Positions 9,115 through 17,845 of a stretch of DNA of 64,000 nucleotides are shown here, one piece after another. The notes beneath the pieces are model-generated. The model did no database searches. It was given only the letters and a program-made list of their open reading frames with translations, and was not told the DNA's origin. A program made the translations under genes and the position numbers. The DNA lies in the NCBI GenBank assembly GCA_964548225.1, contig CAZJQP010000010.1, positions 19,478-83,477 on the forward strand, given 5' to 3'. Positions within the stretch are counted from its first letter, which is position 1. Each line of letters begins with the position of its first letter. Origin of the DNA: CALMEH01 sp964548225 (lineage in GTDB: Bacteria > Acidobacteriota > Blastocatellia > Pyrinomonadales > Pyrinomonadaceae).

Positions 9115-10737
9115 TTATTTAGGTGAACTCTCGCCTTCTTTTTTCGTCTGTTTTTTGACGACTGTGCCTTCTTTTAACGTATTCAAAATCCGACTGGGAC
9201 CGGTAATAACTTCTTGTCCTTCGCTTAAGCTACTGGTAATTTGAATGTCGGATTCGCCTGTAATTCCGGTTGTAACTTCAACAAATTTAGCTTTGTTTCC
9301 CTCAAGAATATAGACACCTTTAATGGTTTTGGGTTTCTCTGTAGGCGTTTGCAAATCGCCTTGTATTGTCGGGGAAGGCGATGCTTCCGGTTTCTTCTCG
9401 ATAACCGATTGAAGCGGGACGGCGACCAGATTTTCAGCAGTTTTGGTTGTAATTACAGCCGTTGCACTCATTCCGGGGCGCAGACCTTCTTTGATTTCGT
9501 CGGGTGCGTCTTTGATTTGAATGACGACGCGGAATTCCTTGGCTTCTTGCACATTAATATTGGTCGAAAGCCCGCCGCTGGTTTGCGATTTGCCGACTGC
9601 AAGCGGTGTTTTTTGAATAACTTCGCCCGCAATTTCTTTTTCGCCGAATGCGTCAACTTTGATTTTTGCGGGTTGCCCGACGGCAACTTTATCAATTTCA
9701 GTTTCATCAATCTTGACTTCGACGTTAATCGTTGACATATCCGCAATTGTCAAAAGCGGTGTAGTCGAAAGTCCGGCAACCGCAAATGTTCCGACTTTTG
9801 AAGGAATATCGGCAATAACGCCGTTAATCGGCGCAAGTTGCAGAGTTTTATCGCGTTGCGTTTTTTGTCCCGTGAGCAATGCCATTTGTTGATCTGCGCG
9901 AAATTCGCTCGAACGCGAATTGATGGTAGCCGTATCAATTCCGCGTCGCGCATCATTGACTGTAACTTGTTGTTGATTTACACGAACGCGGGCTTCTTTG
10001 ACACGCGATTCAGCTTCATTTACACCAATTTGAGCTGACTTTAAATTAGAATTTGCGGTTCGCAAAGCCGCCTGTGCATTTCTTAAGGAAACTTGAGAGT
10101 TTTCTACACGGTCTTTTGCTTGGTCATATTCCAGCCGTGAAATAACACCGCTTTCCAATAATTCGGTTGAGCGTTTTAACTCGCGATTTGCGGCGTTAAC
10201 TTCGACTTGGGCGCGATCAACCTCAGTCTGGGCGCGATCAACATTCGTTTTCTGAGTTTCGACGTTTTGCCGTGCCGTGTTTAATTGTTGAATTGAAGTA
10301 TCAACTTGTTGTTGCGAAGCAATTAAACCTTGTTGTGCCTGAGAATATTGATTTTGCGCCCCTTGAACTTGCGAACGCGACGATTGAACATCGTTTTGTG
10401 TTGCTTGATATTGAGCCAATTGTGCGTCGGTATTTGATTGGAGTTGTGTTGGGTCGAGCCGCACAAGCTGTTGTCCTTGTGTTACGCGGTCGCCTTCCGA
10501 AACGTAAATTTCTTCAATTCGTCCCTGCACTTCGCTGGTTAAATTGATAAACTGAATCGGACGAATTTCGCCCGAAGCGGTAACGGTCGAACGTAGTTCT
10601 TTGCGCGTTTCGATTTTCACAACCGTTACTTCAGGCGTGTCTGTGCGCGACATAAAAACACTTGCGACAGTAATTAATACCAGTAAAGCAACAACACTTC
10701 CGGCAATGATGAATTTTCCTTTGCGGCTTACAGCCAT
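9115..10737 (-). CDS. MacA-like periplasmic adaptor (HlyD/RND membrane fusion protein family)
   Basis: Membrane-anchored periplasmic adaptor, first gene of the operon. One N-terminal helix at about 6-29, a first lipoyl half (EGDRVTQGQQLVRLDP, about 80-95), a very long Gln/Asn/Ser-rich coiled-coil hairpin (about 100-290), the second lipoyl half (LAPINGVIADIPSKVGTFA), then beta-barrel and membrane-proximal domains. At 540 residues it is longer than typical MacA (about 370) because of the long hairpin and a Pro/Ser-rich C-terminal insertion (KKPEASPSPTIQGD). Such adaptors link an inner-membrane ABC complex to an outer-membrane channel; none is encoded nearby. ATG preceded by GAGG. Followed by ATPase and permease genes, which fixes its role. 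Confidence 0.92.
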   Translation of the reverse strand: MAVSRKGKFIIAGSVVALLVLITVASVFMSRTDTPEVTVVKIETRKELRSTVTASGEIRPIQFINLTSEVQGRIEEIYVSEGDRVTQGQQLVRLDPTQLQSNTDAQLAQYQATQNDVQSSRSQVQGAQNQYSQAQQGLIASQQQVDTSIQQLNTARQNVETQKTNVDRAQTEVDRAQVEVNAANRELKRSTELLESGVISRLEYDQAKDRVENSQVSLRNAQAALRTANSNLKSAQIGVNEAESRVKEARVRVNQQQVTVNDARRGIDTATINSRSSEFRADQQMALLTGQKTQRDKTLQLAPINGVIADIPSKVGTFAVAGLSTTPLLTIADMSTINVEVKIDETEIDKVAVGQPAKIKVDAFGEKEIAGEVIQKTPLAVGKSQTSGGLSTNINVQEAKEFRVVIQIKDAPDEIKEGLRPGMSATAVITTKTAENLVAVPLQSVIEKKPEASPSPTIQGDLQTPTEKPKTIKGVYILEGNKAKFVEVTTGITGESDIQITSSLSEGQEVITGPSRILNTLKEGTVVKKQTKKEGESSPK

Positions 10738-11068
10738 TCGTTTTTTTCCTCGATTATTAGTGATTGAATAAAAATATACGCAAAATCGAAATGCGCCTTG
10801 CGTCTGAAAAATGAACTACGTCATAAATCAGGAAATAGTTTCAAAAACCATTCTTGATTTAAGACATAAAGAAATAATTTTACAAAGCACCATTTGTCTA
10901 TTGCAAAGGTTATGTTTAGCATTTACGAAAATTGGAAATCAAGGTAAAATATTCTAGTTTGAAATCTTTTGTTACGCACTAAATAATAAAATTGTAGAAA
11001 TTTTTACGGATTGGTTTGAAGAATTTGCCTGAAATTCGTTCTTGTTTCTGCAAAAATCGAATACTAAA
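10738..11068. other. Divergent intergenic region between the MacAB-like operon and the FHA/kinase cluster
   Basis: 331 bases that must hold promoters for both directions. AT-rich. A near-perfect inverted repeat AAATCAGGAA / TTCTTGATTT at about 10835-10862 is a possible operator. I could not assign convincing -35/-10 pairs and see no ORF or RNA gene. Confidence 0.4.
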
Positions 11069-11626
11069 ATGATAAAGTGTCAGACTTGCGGAACGGAAAA
11101 TCTTGACGGCTCGCAATTTTGCGATGAATGTGGCGGCGCATTGAAAAATTATGTGGCAATTCCGCCATTGCAATCACATAGCGCGGAAACGCCGGAATTT
11201 GCTCAAGTTACGTCTGTCGGGATTCCCATAAATTTTGATGAAAGTAATGCAGACGAAATAAAGCCCGGAAATTCGGACAAACCGCGTGGTGTTCACGCGA
11301 CATTGATTGTCGAACGCGGTGAAGCCGTCGGCACGGAATTTACTTTAACTTCCGAAGAATCGAATATCGGGCGTTGGGACGCGGACAACGGCATTTTTCC
11401 CGATGTTGATTTGGACGCTTACGACCCGGAAGCCAAAGTTTCGCGCCGACACGCAAGAATTCGCTGTGAAAACGGAGTCAAATATTTTATCGAGGATCTA
11501 GGCTCGACCAACGGAACTTTTATTAATCGCGGCAGGCGTTTAATTCCCGGTAATCCCAATATTTTAAACGATGGCGACGAAATCATCGTCGGCAAAACAT
11601 TTTTGCGATTCTATATAAACGATTAG
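11069..11626 (+). CDS. Zinc-ribbon plus FHA-domain protein
   Basis: Cytoplasmic phosphothreonine-reader protein of 185 residues. N-terminal zinc ribbon with two CxxC pairs (CQTCG and CDECG), a linker, and a C-terminal FHA domain with the invariant features: GRW after the first strand, SRRHARI, and DLGSTNGTFINRG. The ATG at 11069 places the ribbon at the N-terminus; an upstream in-frame start adds nine unlikely residues. The FHA domain is unusually similar to the one at the end of the next gene's kinase (both have an IFPxVDL and DP-KxSRRHAR layout), pointing to a shared origin and perhaps shared phosphopeptide targets. Likely cotranscribed with the kinase. Confidence 0.88.
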   Translation: MIKCQTCGTENLDGSQFCDECGGALKNYVAIPPLQSHSAETPEFAQVTSVGIPINFDESNADEIKPGNSDKPRGVHATLIVERGEAVGTEFTLTSEESNIGRWDADNGIFPDVDLDAYDPEAKVSRRHARIRCENGVKYFIEDLGSTNGTFINRGRRLIPGNPNILNDGDEIIVGKTFLRFYIND

Positions 11627-11627
11627 A

Positions 11628-11684
11628 CTTTTGATTTTTGACCTTTGACTTTTGAAGAAAAAAGTCAAAGGTCAAAAATCAAAG
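11628..11684. repeat. Perfect intergenic hairpin of TTTGACY words
   Basis: Stem of about 24 bp, arms of type GATTTTTGACCTTTGACTTT and its exact complement, loop of a few bases. Built from a repeated 7-mer (TTTGACC/TTTGACT). No T-tract of the terminator kind beyond the stem itself. Lies between the FHA gene and the kinase gene. Confidence 0.85.
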
Positions 11685-11700
11685 ATCATAAACCAAAAAA

Positions 11701-14397
11701 ATGGCATATTGTTATGAATGCGGCGAAAAAATCGCTGAAATTGATGTTTTTTGTCCCTATTGCGGAATTTCTTTAAAACCCGTTGCTGTTGAAGGCAACG
11801 ATGATATTTCGATGGAAAAAACCGTCGTTATCAAAAGCGTTGATTCAATCGAAATTCCGGCTGAGGTAAAGGATTCGCACCCTGAAACACCTCGACCGGT
11901 TGATATTCCTGCGCCCTTACCTGAAATTTCCGAACCTTTACCTGAAATCAACAAGTCAACGGGCGAATTTTCAAATCATAAGACAGAAGAAAATATTGAT
12001 ATGAAAACCGAATCGGTCGAAATTCCGGCGGAAATAATCTCAGATGAAATTGTTTCGCAGCCTGTTTTAACTGATGAAGAAAACAAAAATGAAACCTCTG
12101 TTTCTGACGACGTTTCCGAATTGCCCGAACCGACGCATATTCAAATTTTAAAACCGATTGACGAAGAAACCGAATTACCCGAAGCGTCAAATCTTGATGA
12201 AGAAAAAATTGTCGAAGAAACTATATTGCCGGAGAATAATGAACCCGAAGTCATAGATTTTAACGACGTTGATGAAAAAAACGAAACTATCGAAACGCAA
12301 AACACTGAAACTTCAAACCCGCAAGAGAATTTTGACGATTTTACACCTGTTGATGATTCAGCAGATTATAAATTCGATGCCGACAAAGATTTTGAATTTG
12401 GTCAAGAAAAAATCGAAAATGCAGTTGAAGCCGAAGACGTTTCACAAGCCGAAACTTTGATGTCGGCTGATAATCCGGCGATAATTGAGTCTTTAAGCTC
12501 AAATTTTCCTGTTGAAACCAAAGCCGATTCTGATTCTGACAATGGTGAAGCACAAAAATCTGACCAAGATAATGTTGCTACTCAAATTCATCCCTCGCAA
12601 AAACTCGAAAAAATTCTTGAGGAAATTGACATTAATCAATTTGATAAGCCGCAAACGCAAGAATTTGTTGAATCAGAAGATTTACTTGAAACCGAAATCA
12701 GCGACAGCGGTTCGGTTGAAGAAGTTAAAAAGTTTGAATCTCAAACAACGGAAAAAACTGAAGAAAATCAAGAAGAAATAGTTGAAACTCAACCTGAAAT
12801 CGAAGCCATTTCAAAACCGCAGGAAGAATTGGAAATGTTCGAGCCGCCGAAAAATGATGCTATTTTTGATTCGGTTCAAATCGTTCAAACCGAAAAACCG
12901 GCAGGTGATTTTGAGCAAAAAGTAACCGAAGCCGAAGCTGCAAGCGTTTCCGGCGAGGTGAGCAAAGAAAGCCGTTCTTACACAACTCCCATTAGCGATG
13001 CAGAGAACACTGACGGAAAAAAGGCTGCCAAATTAAAACCTCTGAATGAAGGCACAATTTTGAATAATCGCTACGAAATTGTTCGCAAAATCGGCGGCGG
13101 CGGAATGGGTGCGGTTTATCTTGCCTCGGACAAAAATCTTGGCGGTGTGCTTCGTGCCGTGAAGGAAATGGTGCAGTCTTACATCGAAGAAATTCAGCAA
13201 GAAAAGGCAATTGCCGACTTCAAACGCGAATCAATGCTTTTGACATCACTCGAACACGCGGCGATTCCGACAATTTACGATTATTTCTTTGACGAAAAAG
13301 AAGCGCGGTTTTATCTTGTGATGAAATATATTTCCGGCGGCGACCTTGCCGGAAGGCTTCGCGCCTCGGCGGAAGGAAAAATTGACGAAAAAACCGTTAC
13401 CGAATGGGCGATTCAAATTGCGGACGTTTTGCATTATTTACACAGCCACGAACCTTCGATTGTGTATCGGGATTTGAAGCCCGCAAATGTGATGATTGAT
13501 GGCAATTCGGGTCGTTTGATGTTGATTGATTTTGGCATTGCGCGTTGGATAAATAAAGAAGAAAAAGGAGTTACGGCTGTCGGCACAATGGGTTACGCGC
13601 CGCCGGAACTTTTTAGCGGCAATGTCGAATCACGTTCGGATATTTACAGTTTGGGTTCGACAATGTTTCATCTTTTAACGGGAGCAGACCCGCAAAGCAA
13701 TCCGCTTTTGATTTTCGATTTTCAGAAAAATCCACGCCCGAGACAAATAAATTCGGCACTTTCCGATCAGATGGAAAAAATCCTGATGCAATCGGTCGAA
13801 TACACAGCCGACAAACGATTTTCGTCAGCGGCGGAAATGAAACGGGTTTTGGAAGAGCATCTTGAAAATTTGAAAGCCGGAAGACTTACTTACGGTATTT
13901 CCGAAACTGAGGCAGTTGGTTTGGCAAATGGTTACGTTTTCTGCGGTTTTTGCGGTCAACGGATTATTGCTTCTGATGTTTTCTGTGCGTTTTGCGGATC
14001 GCAACAACCAATTCACGGACAACAACAGGCGGCATCATTCGGTATTTCCGCGCCAACGGCGAAATTGACACTTTTAACAACGGGAGAAATTAGTGCGCCT
14101 ATTTTTTCGCTTGATAAAGACACGAATATTATCGGCAGACGCGATCCGATGTCGAACATTTTTCCCGAAGTAGATTTATCGAAATTCGATCCGCAGACCA
14201 AAATTTCACGTCGTCATGCCAGAGTTTGGCGCGAAGGAAATAATTATATGGTCGAAGACCTCGGCTCATCAAACGGAACGATTTTACTTCCGGCTTTGAG
14301 CGATAACGTGCGACTTTTGCCGCACCAACCACACATTTTGACTAATGGAGATAAAATAAAAATCGGTGATACGACAATGAGTTTTTTAGTCGGATAA
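11701..14397 (+). CDS. Hanks-type Ser/Thr protein kinase with zinc ribbons, long acidic linker and C-terminal FHA domain
   Basis: 898-residue cytoplasmic kinase. Order: N-terminal zinc ribbon (CYECG...CPYCG, 4-22); an acidic Glu/Thr/Ser-rich disordered segment (about 40-440); kinase domain (about 454-720) with glycine loop KIGGGGMGAVYLAS, lysine in LRAVKEM, catalytic loop YRDLKPANVM (Tyr in place of the usual His), LIDFGIAR and GTMGYAPPELF; second zinc ribbon (CGFCG...CAFCG, about 745-765); FHA domain (about 790-898) with SRRHAR and DLGSSNG. No membrane helix or PASTA repeats, so it is a soluble kinase. The FHA domain probably binds autophosphorylated sites in the Thr-rich linker (inference). 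Neighbours encode an FHA protein and a SpoIIE-type phosphatase, its plausible partners. Confidence 0.93.
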   Translation: MAYCYECGEKIAEIDVFCPYCGISLKPVAVEGNDDISMEKTVVIKSVDSIEIPAEVKDSHPETPRPVDIPAPLPEISEPLPEINKSTGEFSNHKTEENIDMKTESVEIPAEIISDEIVSQPVLTDEENKNETSVSDDVSELPEPTHIQILKPIDEETELPEASNLDEEKIVEETILPENNEPEVIDFNDVDEKNETIETQNTETSNPQENFDDFTPVDDSADYKFDADKDFEFGQEKIENAVEAEDVSQAETLMSADNPAIIESLSSNFPVETKADSDSDNGEAQKSDQDNVATQIHPSQKLEKILEEIDINQFDKPQTQEFVESEDLLETEISDSGSVEEVKKFESQTTEKTEENQEEIVETQPEIEAISKPQEELEMFEPPKNDAIFDSVQIVQTEKPAGDFEQKVTEAEAASVSGEVSKESRSYTTPISDAENTDGKKAAKLKPLNEGTILNNRYEIVRKIGGGGMGAVYLASDKNLGGVLRAVKEMVQSYIEEIQQEKAIADFKRESMLLTSLEHAAIPTIYDYFFDEKEARFYLVMKYISGGDLAGRLRASAEGKIDEKTVTEWAIQIADVLHYLHSHEPSIVYRDLKPANVMIDGNSGRLMLIDFGIARWINKEEKGVTAVGTMGYAPPELFSGNVESRSDIYSLGSTMFHLLTGADPQSNPLLIFDFQKNPRPRQINSALSDQMEKILMQSVEYTADKRFSSAAEMKRVLEEHLENLKAGRLTYGISETEAVGLANGYVFCGFCGQRIIASDVFCAFCGSQQPIHGQQQAASFGISAPTAKLTLLTTGEISAPIFSLDKDTNIIGRRDPMSNIFPEVDLSKFDPQTKISRRHARVWREGNNYMVEDLGSSNGTILLPALSDNVRLLPHQPHILTNGDKIKIGDTTMSFLVG

Positions 14398-14482
14398 AAT
14401 TTAGGATTTAGGATTTAGGATAATTCTTTTGAACCCTAAACTCTAAATCCTAAATCCCGAACCTAAATTCTAAACCCTAAAT
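14398..14482. repeat. Intergenic TTTAGGA-word inverted repeat
   Basis: Left arm is three tandem TTTAGGA heptamers and the right arm carries diverged complements (CTAAATCC, CTAAATTC, CTAAACCC). Lies between the kinase gene and the RDD gene. Confidence 0.8.
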
Positions 14483-14487
14483 ATATT

Positions 14488-15021
14488 ATGAGTGCGAAAG
14501 CAGAAACAAGATTGCCCTCAAAACGAATCAAACCTGAAAAAATCATCGTAAATTTCGATGCTGAACGCTTGAAAGCTCCGTTTTCATTGCGGTGCGGTGC
14601 GATTATGATTGATTACATACTTTTAATTATGATTCCGGTGGCTAGTCTTTTAATTTATCGAAATACGGGAAATGACCCGACAAAGATTTTAAATAACGAT
14701 ATAACGAACATCGGTTGGATTATTTTCGTTCTATTGATTTTAACTAACTTCTTGATTTTACCGTTGCTTGTCGGGCAGAGTTTGGGAAAAATTTTAACCG
14801 GACTGCGAGTAGTTAAAAAAGACGGAAATGCGCCTTCATTGGTCAATCTTTTGCTTCGGCATTTTATTGGTTATCCATTGACAGTTTTATCCGGCGGACT
14901 CGGTTTTTTTATTTCAATTTTTAATTCAAAAGGTCGCGCACTGCACGATTTTATTGCCGGAACCGAAGTGATTTACGGGCGCAAAACGAGAAAAGGAGAA
15001 ATCGAGCAAATGAGCAAGTGA
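14488..15021 (+). CDS. RDD-family membrane protein
   Basis: 177-residue membrane protein with three or four helices. The RDD signature residues are visible: Arg in LRCGAIMIDY, Asp in the same helix, and the late Asp in RALHDFIAGTEVIY; GQSLGKILTGLRVV is the typical loop after the second helix. RDD proteins are mostly uncharacterised; some are cation transporters and many are encoded beside signalling proteins. The gene is flanked by a kinase-FHA gene and an FHA-phosphatase gene, so it may be a phosphorylation target (inference). Confidence 0.85.
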   Translation: MSAKAETRLPSKRIKPEKIIVNFDAERLKAPFSLRCGAIMIDYILLIMIPVASLLIYRNTGNDPTKILNNDITNIGWIIFVLLILTNFLILPLLVGQSLGKILTGLRVVKKDGNAPSLVNLLLRHFIGYPLTVLSGGLGFFISIFNSKGRALHDFIAGTEVIYGRKTRKGEIEQMSK

Positions 15022-15096
15022 GAAGGAGAGGAAAGACGGATTTGATAAACTTCAGAGAAAATTTCTCGTTCACGTCTTCCGAGTTTCTCATTTTCT
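15010..15096. repeat. Imperfect inverted repeat of GAGAAGG/TTTCTC words
   Basis: Arms such as GAGAAGGAGAGGAAAGACG and CGTCTTCCGAGTTTCTC pair imperfectly. Begins inside the last codons of the RDD gene and ends just before the phosphatase gene. Confidence 0.6.
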
Positions 15097-15103
15097 AAAT
15101 GAT

Positions 15104-16756
15104 ATGCCGCAATTAATTGTAAAAAGTTCAGATCATCCGGTTGATGTTTATCCTTTGGTTCGACTTCGGACGACAATTGGGCGTTCGGCGCGTTCGGATG
15201 TTTGTATTCCCGATGCTTTCGCTTCGCGTTTGCACGCGGAAGTTCGCAAAGAAGGCGAAAGTTATTGGTTGCAAGATTTAGGCTCGGCAAACGGCACAAG
15301 ATACAACGGGCAGATTGTTTCGATGCCGATTCCGCTAATTGCCGGCGGAGAAATTCAAATCGGCGAAACCTCGATTTTGTTTGATGACGAACGCCTGTCC
15401 CAAAACAAAAACGCGACTTTAATTACGGACAGCACACAAGCTCTCGATCCTTCGATGACGATTTCTTTTAATCATCGTAGAACACCGACTTCTGAAATAA
15501 TTGATTCACAATTTTCTTCGCGCACAGAGCTTCTGGGTTTGATTTCAAAAGTCGGAGTTGCATTGCTCTCGTCGAGCGGTCTGGATGAAACGCTTAATCA
15601 AGTTGCCTCGCTTGTTTTTGAAGCAGTTCCCGCCGACCGTTGCGTGATTATGTTGAAGGACGAAGTAAGCGGCGAAATGAAAATTATGGTGGCGCGGCAA
15701 CGAGGCAAAAATGATACCGTTGAAGAAGTTCGCATCAGTTCGCTCGTTATGGAAGAAGTGTTGCAAAACGGCAAATCGGTTTTGACTGCAGATGCCCAAC
15801 ACGATCCTCGATTTGCCAGCCAAACGATGGCATTGCTCGATATTCGCTCGGTTTTGGCTGTGCCGCTAAGCGTTTCGGAAAGTAATATTTTCGGATTGAT
15901 TTATGCAGATGCTCCAACCGGAACGGCAACGTTCAGCGAAGAACATCTGAATATTTTAACGACACTTGCTTCGGTTGCTTCGATTCGTGTGGAAAACGCA
16001 AAACTTCTCGAAGAGAGATTCGAGAAAGAAAGAATCAAAAGCGAATTGGCATTTGCTACTGAGATTCAACAAAGTTTTCAACCAAGTTCGCCTCCGCAGA
16101 TGGAAAATTATGAATTTCAAGGAATTTCCTTTTCCTGCTATGAAATCGGTGGCGATTACTATGATTTTATTAAACTTCCAGAAGGCAAAATGATGATTGC
16201 GCTTGGCGACGTTTCCGGTAAGGGAACAGCCGCCGCGCTTCTGATGTCATCGCTCCACGCCGCGATTCACGCACAGATTACAGCAAAAACACCCTTAGCT
16301 CAAACAGTTGTTTCGGTCAATAAATATTTGGCGGAGAACACACCGACTAACCGTTTTGTAACTCTTTTCGCCGCTGAACTCGAACCACAAACAGGTATTT
16401 TGAGTTATATCAACGCCGGGCATAATCCGCCGCTGGTTGGACGAGCAAACGGACAGGTTGAACAACTCGAATCCGGGGGTTTTCCTCTCGGTTTAATTCC
16501 GATGGCAGAATACGAAATCGGAAAAATTCAATTAAATTCGGGTGATGCACTAATTGTTTATTCGGATGGTGTTTCCGAAGCCAATAACTTAAAAGAAGAG
16601 GAGTTTGGAATGGACAGGCTAAAAGCCGTTGTCAGCAAAAACATCCATCGTTCGGCGGCAGGCATACGCGATAAAGTTGAAAACGCACTCTCGAATTTTA
16701 CCCAAACTGCGCCCGCCAACGACGATATAACTTTAGTGATTGTAAAAAGAAAATAA
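15104..16756 (+). CDS. FHA-GAF-SpoIIE (PP2C-type) serine/threonine phosphatase
   Basis: 550-residue soluble phosphatase. N-terminal FHA domain (about 1-95: TTIGRSARSDV, SRLHAEV, DLGSANGTRYNG), GAF sensor domain (about 150-310, with VPADRCVIML and DIRSVLAVPL), short coiled linker (LEERFEKERIKSELAFATE) and a SpoIIE/RsbU-type catalytic domain (about 330-550). Metal-binding acidic motifs are present: GGDYYDF, ALGDVSGKG, VYSDGVSEA and NDDITLVIV. Such enzymes dephosphorylate anti-anti-sigma factors or other phosphoproteins; the FHA domain here suggests it is recruited to Thr-phosphorylated partners, most likely products of the kinase two genes upstream (inference). Confidence 0.93.
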   Translation: MPQLIVKSSDHPVDVYPLVRLRTTIGRSARSDVCIPDAFASRLHAEVRKEGESYWLQDLGSANGTRYNGQIVSMPIPLIAGGEIQIGETSILFDDERLSQNKNATLITDSTQALDPSMTISFNHRRTPTSEIIDSQFSSRTELLGLISKVGVALLSSSGLDETLNQVASLVFEAVPADRCVIMLKDEVSGEMKIMVARQRGKNDTVEEVRISSLVMEEVLQNGKSVLTADAQHDPRFASQTMALLDIRSVLAVPLSVSESNIFGLIYADAPTGTATFSEEHLNILTTLASVASIRVENAKLLEERFEKERIKSELAFATEIQQSFQPSSPPQMENYEFQGISFSCYEIGGDYYDFIKLPEGKMMIALGDVSGKGTAAALLMSSLHAAIHAQITAKTPLAQTVVSVNKYLAENTPTNRFVTLFAAELEPQTGILSYINAGHNPPLVGRANGQVEQLESGGFPLGLIPMAEYEIGKIQLNSGDALIVYSDGVSEANNLKEEEFGMDRLKAVVSKNIHRSAAGIRDKVENALSNFTQTAPANDDITLVIVKRK

Positions 16757-16759
16757 ATC

Positions 16760-16807
16760 GTAAAACAGGCTGTTAGCCTGTTTGAACAGACTAACAGTCT
16801 GTTTTAC
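16760..16807. repeat. REPIN copy 1 (48 bp)
   Basis: Two small hairpins, AACAGGCT-GTT-AGCCTGTT and AACAGACT-AAC-AGTCTGTT, bounded by GTAAAACAG and its complement CTGTTTTAC, so the whole is an inverted pair of REP units. First copy of the island family; sits between the phosphatase and isomerase genes. Confidence 0.92.
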
Positions 16808-16816
16808 TTAAAAAAA

Positions 16817-17662
16817 ATGAAAATAGCATTAAACGGCGCGACGACGATGCACGCCGATTTGGAAACAGACATCAAAGCCGCGAGTGAAGCCGGTTTTGAT
16901 TTAATCGAAATTTGGGCGGCAAAATTGCGCGAATTTTTGAAAACAAAAACGGTTGAAGATTTAAACAAACTGCTGAAAGAAAACAGTTTAGAGCCGTATT
17001 CGATAAATTCAATCGAACATATCACGTTCCGCGATGAAGCCGATTACGAACAAATAAAACTTGAAACCGAAGAACTTTCAACGATTGCAGGTGAAATCGG
17101 TTGTCCATATATTGTTGTCGTGCCGGGTAAATTGCCCGAAAACGCAACCGAAGCGGAAATCATTGATGAATCGGTCAAAGTTTTGAACGAACTCGGCGAC
17201 ATTGCCGAAAAACATAATGTTTCATTGGCTTTCGAGTTTTTGGGGCAAACGGATTGTTCGGTTCAAACGCTCGATTTGTGTAACAAAATCGTCGAAACGG
17301 TAAATCGCAAAAACATCGGCAATGTTCTCGATACATTTCATTTCTACGCCGGAAATTCGACTTTTGAAGCGATTGATTCGATGAAACCTGAAAAACTTTT
17401 CATTTTTCACATCAACGACGCGGAAAATCTGCCGAAAGAAGATTTGACGGACGCGCATCGGCTTTATCCGGGAACAGGAATTTTACCGATCAAGGAAATA
17501 AAAGCGCATTTCGACAAAATCGGTTACGACCGAATGGTTTCAATCGAAATTTTTCGCCCCGAATATTGGAACGAAAATCCGTTTGAAGTCGCCCGCAAAG
17601 CGCGAAAGGCAACGATTGAAGTTTTAGAATTAGAGAATTTAGCGGCAGGCGGAAGTTGGTAA
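16817..17662 (+). CDS. Sugar phosphate isomerase/epimerase (xylose isomerase-like TIM barrel)
   Basis: 281-residue TIM-barrel protein of the AP-endonuclease-2/IolE/hydroxypyruvate-isomerase superfamily. Metal-ligand strands in order: FEFLGQTDC (Glu), VLDTFHFY (Asp and His), IFHINDAEN (His) and MVSIEIFRPEYW (Glu); YPGTGILP is the usual loop before the last strands. These enzymes interconvert keto-sugars or inositol derivatives using a divalent metal; the exact substrate cannot be read from sequence. REPINs flank it on both sides. The Gfo/Idh-type dehydrogenase at 23359, a common partner of such isomerases, may once have been adjacent (inference). Confidence 0.85.
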   Translation: MKIALNGATTMHADLETDIKAASEAGFDLIEIWAAKLREFLKTKTVEDLNKLLKENSLEPYSINSIEHITFRDEADYEQIKLETEELSTIAGEIGCPYIVVVPGKLPENATEAEIIDESVKVLNELGDIAEKHNVSLAFEFLGQTDCSVQTLDLCNKIVETVNRKNIGNVLDTFHFYAGNSTFEAIDSMKPEKLFIFHINDAENLPKEDLTDAHRLYPGTGILPIKEIKAHFDKIGYDRMVSIEIFRPEYWNENPFEVARKARKATIEVLELENLAAGGSW

Positions 17663-17664
17663 AT

Positions 17665-17717
17665 GTAGAACAGGCTGTTAGCCTGTTCAAAGAAAACAGA
17701 CTAACAGTCTGTTTTAC
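17665..17717. repeat. REPIN copy 2a (53 bp)
   Basis: GTAGAACAGG...CTGTTTTAC with both internal 8-bp stems intact. First of three tandem copies with a 59-bp period. Confidence 0.92.
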
Positions 17718-17723
17718 AATGTC

Positions 17724-17776
17724 GTAGAACAGGCTGTTAGCCTGTTCAAAGAAAACAGACTAACAGTCTGTTTTAC
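17724..17776. repeat. REPIN copy 2b (53 bp)
   Basis: Sequence-identical to copy 2a as far as I can read, including the 6-base spacer AATGTC that precedes it; 59 bases downstream of 2a. Confidence 0.92.
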
Positions 17777-17782
17777 AATGTC

Positions 17783-17836
17783 GTAGAACAGGCTGTTAGC
17801 CTGTTCAGACAAAAACAGACTAACAGTCTATTTTAC
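17783..17836. repeat. REPIN copy 2c (54 bp)
   Basis: Third tandem copy. Diverges in the loop (CAGACAAAAA) and has one change in the last stem (AGTCTATTTTAC). Ends 9 bases before the methyltransferase start codon. Confidence 0.9.
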
Positions 17837-17845
17837 GATCTCATT

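Noticed and set aside
9241..9735. 164-residue plus-strand ORF
   Set aside because: Antisense to the MacA-like gene; Phe/Cys-rich composition typical of a shadow frame.
17665..17836. Regular 59-bp repeats resembling a CRISPR array
   Set aside because: The whole 53-bp unit and the spacer repeat together, units are self-complementary REPINs, and there are no unique spacers or cas genes.
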